Source of the DNA: a bacterium
GTDB taxonomy: Bacteria; Bacteroidota; Ignavibacteria; Kapaibacteriales; Kapaibacteriaceae
Direction: 5' to 3'
Assembly (NCBI GenBank): GCA_024711065.1
Contig: JANJTN010000074.1
Location: 1 to 35,673, forward strand
Length of the DNA stretch: 35,673 nt
In this document: positions 1 to 8,856 of the stretch, in pieces
Layout: every line of letters begins with the position of its first letter
Position numbering within the stretch: position 1 is the stretch's first letter
Notes under the pieces: generated by a model
The model's input: only the letters and a program-made list of their open reading frames with translations
The model's database searches: none
Told to the model about the DNA's origin: nothing
Made by a program: the position numbers and the translations under genes

Positions 1-197
1 GCCATCACCATGATGGTTACCAACGGTAGCGACGCGATCAACGCTCCCACGCGATCCGTCCGCTTGGCGATCTCCGACACCCCCACAATGATGCCGGCAT
101 TGACCAGGTATTTCACGATCAGCAGGACCATGGGCGGAACATACGATACGGTCCCCTGAATCGTCGTCAGGAATTCACCAATTTTGCACCAACCCAT
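1..197 (-). CDS. DUF3147-like small membrane protein (partial, C-terminus off window)
   Basis: This gene is absent from the ORF track because it is cut by the window edge. The minus strand reads open from an ATG at 197 to position 1. It encodes a hydrophobic segment with VSEIAKRTDRVGALIASLPL, which resembles the N-terminal half of DUF3147 inner-membrane proteins; this family match is from memory. An internal ATG at 131 (MVLLIVKYLVNAG) is an alternative start and would place the first membrane helix right at the N-terminus. The ATG at 197 lies inside the 8-bp repeat array that also precedes def, so the two genes diverge from the array. The function is unknown. Confidence 0.55.
   Translation of the reverse strand, partial: MGWCKIGEFLTTIQGTVSYVPPMVLLIVKYLVNAGIIVGVSEIAKRTDRVGALIASLPLVTIMVM
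179..186 (+). promoter_or_regulatory. Possible -7 box (CAATTTTG) upstream of def
   Basis: CAATTTTG matches seven of eight positions of the Bacteroidota -7 consensus TAnnTTTG. A transcript from it would begin near 190, so its leader would be almost exactly the 8-bp repeat array. No clear -33 TTTG is visible, and the box overlaps the divergent reading frame. This is a weak call. Confidence 0.25.
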
Positions 198-232
198 TAG
201 CCCATTAGCAGATTAGCAGATTAGCAGATTAG
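193..232. repeat. Five 8-bp direct repeats (CCCATTAG x2, CAGATTAG x3) between divergent genes
   Basis: Five perfect-length 8-bp units run from 193 to 232 and stop one base before the def ATG at 234. The minus-strand ATG at 197 of the DUF3147-like gene lies in the first unit. No purine-rich Shine-Dalgarno sequence is present, so the array occupies the ribosome-binding position. The same CAGATTAG unit recurs on the minus strand at 7160-7198, just upstream of tryptophanase. Confidence 0.9.
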
Positions 233-233
233 C

Positions 234-779
234 ATGATCCTCCCCGTCTACACCTACAACCACCCGGTCCTGAAGCAGAAGACCGCCGCGATCGACGACA
301 TGACCGATGAGCTCAATACGCTCATCGACAGCATGTTCGAGACCATGTACAATGCCAATGGCATTGGATTGGCCGGCAATCAGGTTGGTAAGGGGCTGGC
401 CCTGACGGTGATCGACATCTCCGATGCCGATGACGAAGACGGCGTGGACGGCCCCCTGACCTTGATCAATCCGGTGATCGAAGCTTTTTCAGACGAAGAA
501 GAAGAATTCGAAGAAGGCTGTCTATCCCTCCCCGACTTGCGCGACGTGGTGATCCGTCCCGAAGCCATTCAAGTGCGCTTTCTCGATCGCCATATGAAGG
601 AACACGTCCGCGAGGTCGGTGGCCTGCTTGCCCGCGTGATGCAGCACGAGATCGACCACCTGAACGGTATCTACTTCTTCGAACGCCTCTCCCCCATCCG
701 TCGAACACTTTCTTCCGGCAAACTCAAAAAGATCGCCAAGGGGCTGGTGGAGACGGAGTACCCGTTGTTTCGCGAGTAG
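234..779 (+). CDS. def: Peptide deformylase
   Basis: Peptide deformylase removes the formyl group from the N-terminal methionine of nascent proteins in the cytosol, using a bound metal ion. All three family motifs are present: GIGLAGNQ at residues 43-50, EGCLSLP at 94-100 with metal ligand Cys96, and QHEIDHLNG at 137-145 with ligands His138 and His142 and catalytic Glu139. Motif 1 has Gly where most family members have Ala (GLAAxQ). The length of 181 residues is normal. An acidic insert (DADDEDG and SDEEEEFEE) lies around motif 2. The start sits one base after an 8-bp repeat array, with no Shine-Dalgarno sequence. The stop codon TAG is part of the 7-bp repeat array that follows. Confidence 0.97.
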   Translation: MILPVYTYNHPVLKQKTAAIDDMTDELNTLIDSMFETMYNANGIGLAGNQVGKGLALTVIDISDADDEDGVDGPLTLINPVIEAFSDEEEEFEEGCLSLPDLRDVVIRPEAIQVRFLDRHMKEHVREVGGLLARVMQHEIDHLNGIYFFERLSPIRRTLSSGKLKKIAKGLVETEYPLFRE

Positions 780-801
780 CTCGTAGCTCGTAACTCGTAG
801 G
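774..801. repeat. 7-bp direct repeats (TCGTAGC type), left arm of an inverted pair
   Basis: The units read GAGTAGC, TCGTAGC, TCGTAAC and TCGTAGG. The def stop codon TAG (777-779) is in the first unit. The unit is the reverse complement of a rotation of ACGAGCT, which is repeated at 1225-1250. The two arrays therefore bracket the four-helix-bundle gene in inverted orientation. Confidence 0.9.
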
Positions 802-809
802 TTGGGATC

Positions 810-1172
810 TTAGTCAAGTTGAGAAGCAACTGACTTTTGAAGGGATCTCAGTTTGCGACCAAGGGCATCCATTCGTTCGCTCAATGCGGGGGGTACTCCC
901 TCGATGATGCCTAACCGTTGGGTAAGGTCCAGACATGTCTCTACTTCGGACAGCGACCCCATGGCAATGTTGAGAAATCGCCGGAATTCACGCTGACTCC
1001 CTCGCGAATGCCCCTCGGCGATGTTCAGGGGCACAGATATCATGGCCCTACGTAGCTGCTGCGTCAGCACGAAACGCTCTCCGGATGGGAACGTCGCGCT
1101 CAATGCATACACCGCGGCCGTAGTCGCCATTGCGATTTGCCACACTTCCAGGTCCTGATAGGATTTGACCAT
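810..1172 (-). CDS. Four helix bundle protein (23S rRNA intervening-sequence family)
   Basis: The protein contains YQDLEVWQIAM, VPLNIAEGHSRGS and FRRFLNIAMGSLSEVETCL. These are the hallmarks of the small four-helix-bundle family (S23/TIGR02436) first found inside intervening sequences of 23S rRNA genes and also related to Avd of diversity-generating retroelements. I chose the ATG at 1172 (MVKSYQDLEVWQ, 120 residues) rather than the track start at 1226, because the family begins just before this motif and a GGAG precedes it. The molecular function is unproven; relatives bind nucleic acid. The gene is antisense to its neighbours and is enclosed by inverted 7-bp repeat arrays, which suggests an inserted cassette. 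No reverse transcriptase or variable repeat is visible nearby. Confidence 0.88.
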   Translation of the reverse strand: MVKSYQDLEVWQIAMATTAAVYALSATFPSGERFVLTQQLRRAMISVPLNIAEGHSRGSQREFRRFLNIAMGSLSEVETCLDLTQRLGIIEGVPPALSERMDALGRKLRSLQKSVASQLD

Positions 1173-1212
1173 CACATTGCTCCGTAGTTTTAGGCTCCGT
1201 GACAATAGACGA

Positions 1213-1220
1213 TCACTTTG
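1213..1220 (+). promoter_or_regulatory. Possible -7 box (TCACTTTG) for the aldehyde dehydrogenase
   Basis: TCACTTTG matches TAnnTTTG at seven of eight positions. Its predicted transcript start, near 1224, coincides with the first base of the 7-bp repeat array that runs up to the ATG at 1251. No -33 element is obvious. It is a sequence-similarity call only. Confidence 0.25.
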
Positions 1221-1224
1221 TGAC

Positions 1225-1250
1225 ACGAGCTACGAGCTACGAGCTACGAG
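1225..1250. repeat. 7-bp direct repeats (ACGAGCT x3.7), right arm of an inverted pair
   Basis: ACGAGCT is repeated three times in full, followed by ACGAG, and ends at the base before the aldehyde dehydrogenase ATG. It is the reverse complement of the array at 774-801. The purine-rich ACGAG next to the ATG might serve as a poor ribosome-binding site. Confidence 0.9.
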
Positions 1251-2720
1251 ATGAACAACTTCATTAAAGGCGCATGGACGCCATCGAAAACCAGCCGCAC
1301 CTTCAACAACGTCAACCCGGCGAACACCAACGACGTGATCGGGGCGTTCCCGCTGTCGTCCGCCGAGGACGTGAACGACGCCGTGACGGCGGCTGCCGAA
1401 GCCTACAAGGCGTGGCGCCTGATGCCGGCACCCAAGCGGGGCGACATGCTGCGGAAGGCGGGCGACATCTTTGCGCGACGCAAGGCGGAGCTGGCCGACA
1501 TCATGACACGCGAAATGGGCAAACCGACCTTTGAAACGTCCGGCGACATTCAAGAGGCCATCGATACCTGCTACTACGCCGCCACGGAAACCCGTCGACT
1601 GTTCGGCTACACCGCCCCCTCCGAAATGGACAACAAGATGAACCTGTCCTTCCGGATGCCGATCGGCGTGTGCGGGATCATCACGGCCTGGAACTTCCCC
1701 ATCGCCGTACCCTCCTGGAAGATCATCCCGGCGCTCGCAGCGGGCAACACGGTGGTCTTCAAACCGAGCGACGACTCGCCCCATTCGGCCAACATCTTTG
1801 CCGAGATCCTCGAAGAAGCCGGCGTTCCGGCCGGCGTGTTCAATGTGGTACACGGCAACGCCGAAGCTGGCAGTGCGCTCGTAGAACATCCGGACGTGAA
1901 GCTCATCGGCTTTACCGGCAGCACCACCACCGGCAAGGCGATCGCCGCCCGATGTGGAGAGCTGAACAAGAAAGTATCGCTCGAGATGGGCGGCAAGAAC
2001 GCTCAGATCGTGATGCCGGATGCCGACATGGACCTCGCTCTGGAAGGCGTGCTCTGGGGCGCGTTTGGCACCACCGGACAGCGCTGTACCGCAACGTCGC
2101 GCCTGATCCTGCATGCCGACATCCACGATGCGTTTCTCGATCGATTGAAAGGGGCTGCCTCCAAGCTGGTGCTGGGCGATGGCCGCACCGCCGGCAAGCA
2201 GGTCGGACCCGTGATCAACGAACGGCAAATGAAGAAGATCCTGGACTACATCGAGATCGGCAAGCAGGAAGCCACACTGTTCCTGGGCGGAGCCCGAGCT
2301 GCCGGTGACGGACTCGACAATGGATACTTTATCCAGCCGACGATCTTTGTGGACGTGACGCGAACCTGCCGCATCTTTCAGGAAGAGATCTTCGGACCGG
2401 TCCTCAGTGTGACCAAGGTCAGCTCCTTCGAAGAAGGCCTGGCCGCCGCCAACGACAGCGCCTATGGACTCTCCTCCAGCCTGTACACGCGCGACGTGAA
2501 CGCCGCCTTCCGCGCCATCCGTGATATCGAAGCCGGCATCACCTACATCAATGCTCCCACCATCGGTGCCGAAGCCCATATGCCGTTCGGCGGCATCAAG
2601 GGTACCGGCAATGGTCACCGTGAAGGGGGCTGGACCGTGTTCGACATCTTTACGGAGTGGAAGACGGTGTACGTGGACTATTCCGGCACCCTGCAGCGGG
2701 CCCAGATCGACAATTACTGA
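1251..2720 (+). CDS. NAD(P)-dependent aldehyde dehydrogenase
   Basis: This enzyme should oxidise an aldehyde to its carboxylate with NAD(P)+ in the cytosol. The 489 residues match the superfamily. WNFP carries oxyanion Asn148, FKPSDDSP carries Lys171 for the cofactor, EMGGKN carries general base Glu245, GQRCT carries nucleophile Cys279, and FQEEIFGPV is the C-terminal signature. The C-terminal [13 protein letters not shown] and the overall sequence resemble the semialdehyde dehydrogenase branch (alpha-aminoadipate or ketoglutarate semialdehyde types). The substrate cannot be fixed from sequence alone. The neighbours give no pathway: def lies upstream and an outer-membrane protein downstream. 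The ATG directly follows a 7-bp repeat array. Confidence 0.95.
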   Translation: MNNFIKGAWTPSKTSRTFNNVNPANTNDVIGAFPLSSAEDVNDAVTAAAEAYKAWRLMPAPKRGDMLRKAGDIFARRKAELADIMTREMGKPTFETSGDIQEAIDTCYYAATETRRLFGYTAPSEMDNKMNLSFRMPIGVCGIITAWNFPIAVPSWKIIPALAAGNTVVFKPSDDSPHSANIFAEILEEAGVPAGVFNVVHGNAEAGSALVEHPDVKLIGFTGSTTTGKAIAARCGELNKKVSLEMGGKNAQIVMPDADMDLALEGVLWGAFGTTGQRCTATSRLILHADIHDAFLDRLKGAASKLVLGDGRTAGKQVGPVINERQMKKILDYIEIGKQEATLFLGGARAAGDGLDNGYFIQPTIFVDVTRTCRIFQEEIFGPVLSVTKVSSFEEGLAAANDSAYGLSSSLYTRDVNAAFRAIRDIEAGITYINAPTIGAEAHMPFGGIKGTGNGHREGGWTVFDIFTEWKTVYVDYSGTLQRAQIDNY

Positions 2721-2787
2721 GCCCCCTACCCCCTAACGCTTCCTGTTACCGTACGGCTACCGATAGCAAGTCAGGCCTCCGCTGTAG

Positions 2788-2795
2788 TAGATTGG
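2788..2795 (+). promoter_or_regulatory. Possible -7 box (TAGATTGG) for the outer-membrane gene pair
   Basis: TAGATTGG matches TAnnTTTG at seven of eight positions, with a predicted start near 2800. It is followed by a strong AAGGAGG at 2811-2817 and the ATG at 2822, so this transcript would have a normal leader. No clear -33 element is visible. Confidence 0.3.
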
Positions 2796-2821
2796 CATCG
2801 ATCTACAATCAAGGAGGATCC

Positions 2822-3769
2822 ATGCGTTCCGTAGTGGTGGCACTGCTGTTGGGTGGTGCACTGACCGTTTCTGCTCAAGAGGATGTCCTGCGTCCGAACG
2901 GCCGCTCAGGCGCGCTCGGCGGCACCTCGTCGAGCTCGTCGAAAACTCGAGCCCCCTTCGTGATCGGTATCGAGGGTGGGGCCAACTTCAACTTCTTTGG
3001 ACAGGGATATACCAGCGACCCGGTGATCGAGAACTCCCCGGAAGCAGCCCTGGAGTCCGGCTTCGGTGTTTCCCCCGAATTCGGCGTCTTTGTAGATGTC
3101 GGCTTGTCCCGCACCATCGGACTGCAGTTCCGCCTGGCCTATGACGCCAAAGCAGCTTCAGGATCAAAGAATGGCATACTGGATGCCCCAACGATCGGGG
3201 GGGCGGGTGGCCCCGGTGGAGGGCAGGTGGACGGCTTTTCCGTTGAGCCGATGGACGTTACGGCAGAGCATTCGCTCACGGCCAACAACCTGGCCATTGC
3301 GCTGCTGCTGCGTGCCGACCTAACCGAGAACCTGTTCGTGACGTTCGGCCCGATCATGCACATGGTGATGGGTGATGTAACGCGTACCGACAAGGTGACC
3401 AAGATCGGTCCGGATAACACGTGGATCACCGTGGACTACGACCTGAACCCGGGTCAGTACGACATAATCGAGCGCGAGACCACCGTAGCGCAGAACCTGC
3501 TTCCGGATGCCTCCGGTCTGAACTCCGTTGCCGAGTATGCCACCTCGCGCTTCGGCCTCGAGATTGGACTGGGCTATCGCTTTGCGCTGTCCAAGTCGAT
3601 CTACCTTGCGCCCAATCTCCGTTACCAGTACATGTTCACGCCGATGAACGGCGAGTTCGCGGCGGTGGATCTCTCGCAACCGTTCTCGCAGTCCACCGCA
3701 GCCCTGTCCTACGACCCATCCACACTGAACACGCTGGCTTTGATCATTCAACTCGGCTTTTCGCTGTAA
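2822..3769 (+). CDS. Outer-membrane beta-barrel protein
   Basis: The ORF track begins at 2657, but an AAGGAGG Shine-Dalgarno sequence and a classic signal peptide (MRSVVVALLLGGALTVSAQ) fix the start at 2822, giving 315 residues. The mature protein has alternating amphipathic strands such as FGVFVDVGLSRTIGLQFRL and LGYRFALSKSIYLAPNLRYQ, ending in IIQLGFSL. This is typical of porT/OMP_b-brl barrels of the Bacteroidota, which end in an aromatic or hydrophobic strand. The Gly/Ser-rich N-terminal stretch and a Gly-Pro-rich loop (GGAGGPGGGQ) are probably surface or linker segments. It lies 10 bp upstream of the PD40-OmpA gene, so the two are likely co-expressed. No specific ligand is suggested. Confidence 0.8.
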   Translation: MRSVVVALLLGGALTVSAQEDVLRPNGRSGALGGTSSSSSKTRAPFVIGIEGGANFNFFGQGYTSDPVIENSPEAALESGFGVSPEFGVFVDVGLSRTIGLQFRLAYDAKAASGSKNGILDAPTIGGAGGPGGGQVDGFSVEPMDVTAEHSLTANNLAIALLLRADLTENLFVTFGPIMHMVMGDVTRTDKVTKIGPDNTWITVDYDLNPGQYDIIERETTVAQNLLPDASGLNSVAEYATSRFGLEIGLGYRFALSKSIYLAPNLRYQYMFTPMNGEFAAVDLSQPFSQSTAALSYDPSTLNTLALIIQLGFSL

Positions 3770-3779
3770 GGAGACCACC

Positions 3780-5237
3780 ATGACACGCATCATCATGCTG
3801 ACCGTGCTGATGGCCGCCGTGGTAACGGCCTCCGCACAGAACGTTCAGATCTCACCACTCGATCACAACACCGGCAGCGACGACTTTGCTCCGGCTCCGA
3901 CCAACCACGGTCGGATGCTGATCATCACGTCCGAACGCGGCGGCGAACAACAGCTGTATTCCATGGAACGCACCTCCGATGGTTGGAGCGAGCCGCGGAA
4001 GCTGCGCGGCGATGTGAACGACGCTACCCACGTTGGTTCTGCCGCTTTGTCGTCCGATGGACAGACCATGATCTTTGCGGCATACGAGCACGACGTGGCC
4101 ACCACGGGTCGTACAGACCTGTACATGGCCTCCAAGCGCAATGGGTCCTGGGAACAGGTGCAAAACCTCGGCGGCGTCGTCAACTCCGATGCCTACGACT
4201 CCCAACCCACGATCACGGCCGATGGACGCACGCTGTACTTCGTGTCCGACCGTCCCGGCGGTAAAGGCGGAACGGACATCTACTGGAGTTCCTGGACCTC
4301 CAAAGGCTGGTCGGTGGCACGCCCCGTCGAAGGCGTCAACACGGCGTCCAATGAAATGTCGCCCGTGATCGCTGCCGACGGTAGCACGCTCACCTTCGCG
4401 TCGGATCGCTCCGGCGGATCCGGAGGCTACGATATCTATGCTTCCACCGTGAACAACGGTCTGGCCACGAACGTGAAATGGGCCGGCGCCGAGATCAACA
4501 CCAGTGCCGACGAGCTCTTCTACACGTCCATCCCCAACTCCAACCAGGCCTATTTCACACGGGCAACCGCCAACGGCGACTACGACAACTTCCTGGCCGT
4601 TCCCAACCCGTTCCCCAGCCAACCGGTCACCCTGGTGGAAGGCACCGTACGCGATGCCAATACCAAGGATCCTCTGGGTGCCGACCTGGTGGTCACGGAT
4701 CTGTCTACCGGCAAAGCGGTTGCACAGCTTCGAAGCGACGATCGCGACGGCAGCTACTTCGTCACGCTCACGCCCGGACGTCGCTACTCCGTTACCGCCA
4801 AGCGCACGGGCTACCTGTTCCACTCGGAGCAGTACGATGTGCCGCCGAATGCCGAAGGCAAGACCATCCGCAAGGACATCGACCTGAGCCCCCTTCAAGG
4901 TGGCGGCGAGCGATTGCTGGTCTTCTTCGACTACGACAAGGCCGAACTCAAGTCCGAGTCCTATCCGGAACTGGAACGCGTGATCGAGCTGATGCGGGAG
5001 AACGCAGCGATCAAGATGACCTTTGAGGGACACACGGACGATCAGGGTGCCGAAGACTATAACATGGACCTGTCCAAGCGCCGTGCAAAGGCCGTGATGG
5101 ACTACGTGGTGAACGGCGGGATCGACAAAGGCCGCGTACACTCCGAAGGCTTTGGCGAGTCGCGTCCACTCGCACAAGGCACCACCGACGAGGCCCGTGC
5201 CATGAACCGCCGCGTCGAGATGAAGGTTGGCCAGTAA
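3780..5237 (+). CDS. PorE-like PD40/carboxypeptidase-regulatory/OmpA family protein
   Basis: The signal peptide MTRIIMLTVLMAAVVTASAQ is followed by PD40 (WD40-like) repeats including FVSDRPGGKGGTDIYW and FASDRSGGSGGYDIY at about residues 145-225. A CarboxypepD_reg-type fold follows (VEGTVRDANTKDPL, about 285-365), then an OmpA C-terminal peptidoglycan-binding domain (VFFDYDKAELK, FEGHTDDQG, LSKRRAKAV, about 380-485). This order matches the C-terminal part of PorE of the T9SS but lacks its N-terminal TPR domain. The protein should be periplasmic and bind peptidoglycan. An AAGGAG precedes the ATG. It follows a barrel gene, so an outer-membrane barrel plus peptidoglycan anchor pair is plausible; a direct T9SS role is inference. 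Confidence 0.9.
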   Translation: MTRIIMLTVLMAAVVTASAQNVQISPLDHNTGSDDFAPAPTNHGRMLIITSERGGEQQLYSMERTSDGWSEPRKLRGDVNDATHVGSAALSSDGQTMIFAAYEHDVATTGRTDLYMASKRNGSWEQVQNLGGVVNSDAYDSQPTITADGRTLYFVSDRPGGKGGTDIYWSSWTSKGWSVARPVEGVNTASNEMSPVIAADGSTLTFASDRSGGSGGYDIYASTVNNGLATNVKWAGAEINTSADELFYTSIPNSNQAYFTRATANGDYDNFLAVPNPFPSQPVTLVEGTVRDANTKDPLGADLVVTDLSTGKAVAQLRSDDRDGSYFVTLTPGRRYSVTAKRTGYLFHSEQYDVPPNAEGKTIRKDIDLSPLQGGGERLLVFFDYDKAELKSESYPELERVIELMRENAAIKMTFEGHTDDQGAEDYNMDLSKRRAKAVMDYVVNGGIDKGRVHSEGFGESRPLAQGTTDEARAMNRRVEMKVGQ

Positions 5238-5264
5238 GGGGCTGATCGACGATATCAACCAGTT

Positions 5265-5294
5265 GCAGAGATCGCCGTTTGCGGCGATCTCTGC
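5265..5294 (+). terminator. 13-bp perfect hairpin after the PD40-OmpA gene
   Basis: GCAGAGATCGCCG and its exact complement flank a TTTG loop. It lies 27 bp after the OmpA stop and 10 bp before the next ATG. There is no following T-tract, so it may be an atypical terminator, an RNA-stabilising hairpin or an attenuator for the next gene. Confidence 0.65.
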
Positions 5295-5304
5295 ATATTG
5301 TGAC

Positions 5305-5769
5305 ATGCAACTCCCTATCAGCGACTCGACGTTCTGGTTGGCGTACTGGACGTCCAATATTGGCGGCGCGATCCTGGCCATCACGGGATGGAAATGGGTC
5401 CGCATCGCCCGTTACCTCTTTGCTGCGCTCTTCGGTTGGGCGTCGTGGTTCAACCTGGATACCGTGGCCTCTACACCAGACGTCTACCTGGATTATGCAC
5501 TCTTGACGCCGGTTCGTTTCTACTCCGACTTCATCACCGGTTGGTTTGCCGATCACGTTACCGGCGCGGTTATGACCGTTGCTATCGGCCAGGGGTTGAT
5601 CGCCATCGGCATGCTGCTCGGCAAGACGTGGGCACGGATCGCCGCGGTTGGCGCGATGGCCTTCCTCCTGGCCGTTGCACCCCTCGGCCTAGGCTCGGCC
5701 TTCCCGGCCTCCCTTCTCATGGCCGTGGGTGCGTACTTCGTGTATCGGGGCTCAGCGTCTAGCGCCTAG
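5305..5769 (+). CDS. Hypothetical multi-pass membrane protein
   Basis: I do not recognise the family. The track ORF starts at 5227 inside the OmpA gene and would read through the hairpin. The ATG at 5305 (MQLPISDSTFW, 154 residues) is better placed, beyond the hairpin. The protein has four to five hydrophobic segments, for example SNIGGAILAITGW, YLFAALFGWASWF, GAVMTVAIGQGLIAIGMLL, AAVGAMAFLLAVAPLGL and ASLLMAVGAYFVY. These leave short charged loops, so it is probably an inner-membrane protein of the general DoxX-like size class. The last codons and the stop TAG lie in the AGCGTCT repeat array shared with the convergent tryptophanase gene. Confidence 0.7.
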   Translation: MQLPISDSTFWLAYWTSNIGGAILAITGWKWVRIARYLFAALFGWASWFNLDTVASTPDVYLDYALLTPVRFYSDFITGWFADHVTGAVMTVAIGQGLIAIGMLLGKTWARIAAVGAMAFLLAVAPLGLGSAFPASLLMAVGAYFVYRGSASSA

Positions 5770-5788
5770 CGTTAAGCGTCTAGCGTCT
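5754..5788. repeat. Five 7-bp direct repeats (AGCGTCT) containing both convergent stop codons
   Basis: The units are AGCGTCT, AGCGCCT, AGCGTTA, AGCGTCT and AGCGTCT. The plus-strand membrane gene ends at the TAG at 5767-5769 and the minus-strand tryptophanase ends at the CTA at 5780-5782. Both stops are therefore inside the array. Confidence 0.92.
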
Positions 5789-7159
5789 AGCGGTTATCCT
5801 GCTCAGTTTCGCTGTGAAGTGCCGCAAGTAAGGTGCTTCTTCTACAATGCGATAGCCCGTTAACTTGTCGCGATTATTGAAGACCTGAACGATGTTTTCC
5901 ACACAGTAGTCCACATGGCTCTGGGTGTAAACGCGGCGAGGCATGGCTAGGCGGACGAGCTCCATCGGAGGTGCCTGAAAGACGCCTGAGGCGTCTGTGG
6001 AGCCGAACATTAGAGAGCCGATCTCCACGCCACGAATGCCCCCTTCCAGATAGAGTGCACAGGTAATGGCCTGTCCCGGGAAGTGCTCGGGAGGGATATG
6101 GGGCGCAAAGCGCTTGGCGTCCAGGTACACGGCATGCCCCCCGGTGGGCTCCAGGATCGGGACACCGGCTTCGAGGAGGCGATCGCCGAAGTACTCGATG
6201 GTCCGTAGCCGATAGGTCAGGTAGTTCTCGTCGAGTACTTCTTCGAGACCGATCGCCAGGGCTTCCAGATCGCGTCGAGCCAGGCCGCCGTATGTTGGGA
6301 AGCCTTCCGTGACGATCAGCACCGTGCGGGCACGTCCGGCCAGGTCGTCGTCGTTCATCGCCAAAAAGCCGCCGGTATTGGACATGCCGTCCTTCTTGGC
6401 GCTCATCGTAGCGCCATCGGCGTAGGAGAACATCTCTTGGGCGATCTCGCGGACGCTTTTATTGGCATATCCGGGTTCGCGCATCTTGATGAACATGGCG
6501 TTCTCGGCGAATCGGCAGGCGTCCAGGAACAGTGGCAAACCAAAGCGGTCGCACACGGCTCGAACATCCTTGATGTTCTGCATGCTCACCGGCTGTCCGC
6601 CACCGGAGTTATTGGTCACGGTCAGCATCACGAGCGGGATGTTCTCCACGCCGCGGTCTTCGATGAAGGCCACCAGGGCGTCCACGTCCATGTTGCCCTT
6701 GAAGTCGGCGCGGACCTCCGGTTGCTTGCCCACGGCATTGAGCAGGTCCACGGCTTCGGCACCGGAGTATTCGATGTTGGCGCGGGTGGTGTCGAAGTGC
6801 GTGTTGTTGGGAATGCTCTTGCCGGGACCGCCCACCAGCGAGAACAGGATCTTCTCGGCCGCGCGACCCTGGTGCGTGGGGATCACGTGTTCCAGACCTG
6901 TGAGGTTCTTGAGCACCTTCTCGAACTTGTAGTAACTGCGCGAGCCGGCATAGGCTTCGTCGCCGTCCATGATCCCCGCCCACTGCCGTGCGCTCATGGC
7001 TGTGGTGCCCGAATCGGTCAGCAGGTCGATCAGTACATCCTCGGCCCGCAGGAGGAACACGTTGTGGTGCGCTTGCTCGAGCAACCGCTCCCGCTGTTCC
7101 CGTGTGGTGAAGGTAAGGGGCTCGACGGCCTTGATCTTGAACGGTTCAATGATGGTCAT
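5780..7159 (-). CDS. tnaA: Tryptophanase (tryptophan indole-lyase)
   Basis: This PLP enzyme splits tryptophan into indole, pyruvate and ammonia in the cytosol. The 459 residues align throughout with the tryptophanase/tyrosine phenol-lyase family: [38 protein letters not shown] and MSAKKDG, with the PLP lysine at about 256. The substrate-site segment GVEIGSLMFG matches E. coli TnaA (AVEIGSFLLG). It lacks the MERG arginine that marks tyrosine phenol-lyase, so tryptophan is the favoured substrate. It lies 25 bp downstream of a TPL paralog on the same strand. Its start directly follows an AGATTAGC repeat array. I see no TnaC-like leader peptide; co-transcription with TPL is likely. Confidence 0.9.
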   Translation of the reverse strand: MTIIEPFKIKAVEPLTFTTREQRERLLEQAHHNVFLLRAEDVLIDLLTDSGTTAMSARQWAGIMDGDEAYAGSRSYYKFEKVLKNLTGLEHVIPTHQGRAAEKILFSLVGGPGKSIPNNTHFDTTRANIEYSGAEAVDLLNAVGKQPEVRADFKGNMDVDALVAFIEDRGVENIPLVMLTVTNNSGGGQPVSMQNIKDVRAVCDRFGLPLFLDACRFAENAMFIKMREPGYANKSVREIAQEMFSYADGATMSAKKDGMSNTGGFLAMNDDDLAGRARTVLIVTEGFPTYGGLARRDLEALAIGLEEVLDENYLTYRLRTIEYFGDRLLEAGVPILEPTGGHAVYLDAKRFAPHIPPEHFPGQAITCALYLEGGIRGVEIGSLMFGSTDASGVFQAPPMELVRLAMPRRVYTQSHVDYCVENIVQVFNNRDKLTGYRIVEEAPYLRHFTAKLSRITARR

Positions 7160-8801
<1,642 letters not shown>

Positions 8802-8812
8802 CTATTGCAGAT

Positions 8813-8839
8813 GACTCCGGGAGTCAGTGATTCCGGGAG
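8813..8839. repeat. 27-bp palindromic repeat, copy 1 (upstream of nadB)
   Basis: The element consists of GACTCCGGGAG, TCAGT and GATTCCGGGAG. It contains the imperfect inverted core GGAGTCA-G-TGATTCC and a tandem TCCGGGAG. Related copies occur at 10120-10147, at the other end of nadB, and at 17193-17219. A spurious GTG start at 8827 lies inside it. Confidence 0.9.
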
Positions 8840-8856
8840 AACTAGATGGACGAAGA

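Noticed and set aside
810-1172. Diversity-generating retroelement (Avd-like gene)
   Set aside because: No reverse transcriptase or template/variable repeat pair is visible near the four-helix gene.
1230-2618. 462-residue minus-strand ORF opposite the aldehyde dehydrogenase
   Set aside because: It is a high-GC antisense shadow. Its sequence has no family pattern while the plus strand encodes an intact enzyme.
5227-5304. Extended N-terminus of the small membrane protein
   Set aside because: It overlaps the OmpA gene and would be encoded by the hairpin. The ATG at 5305 is just past the hairpin.
3852-5405. 517-residue minus-strand ORF opposite the PD40-OmpA gene
   Set aside because: It is an antisense shadow of a well-supported gene, rich in His, Gly and Val as expected of the complement.
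8827-8856. GTG start of nadB at 8827
   Set aside because: It lies inside the 27-bp palindrome. The ATG at 8857 gives the expected NadB N-terminus.
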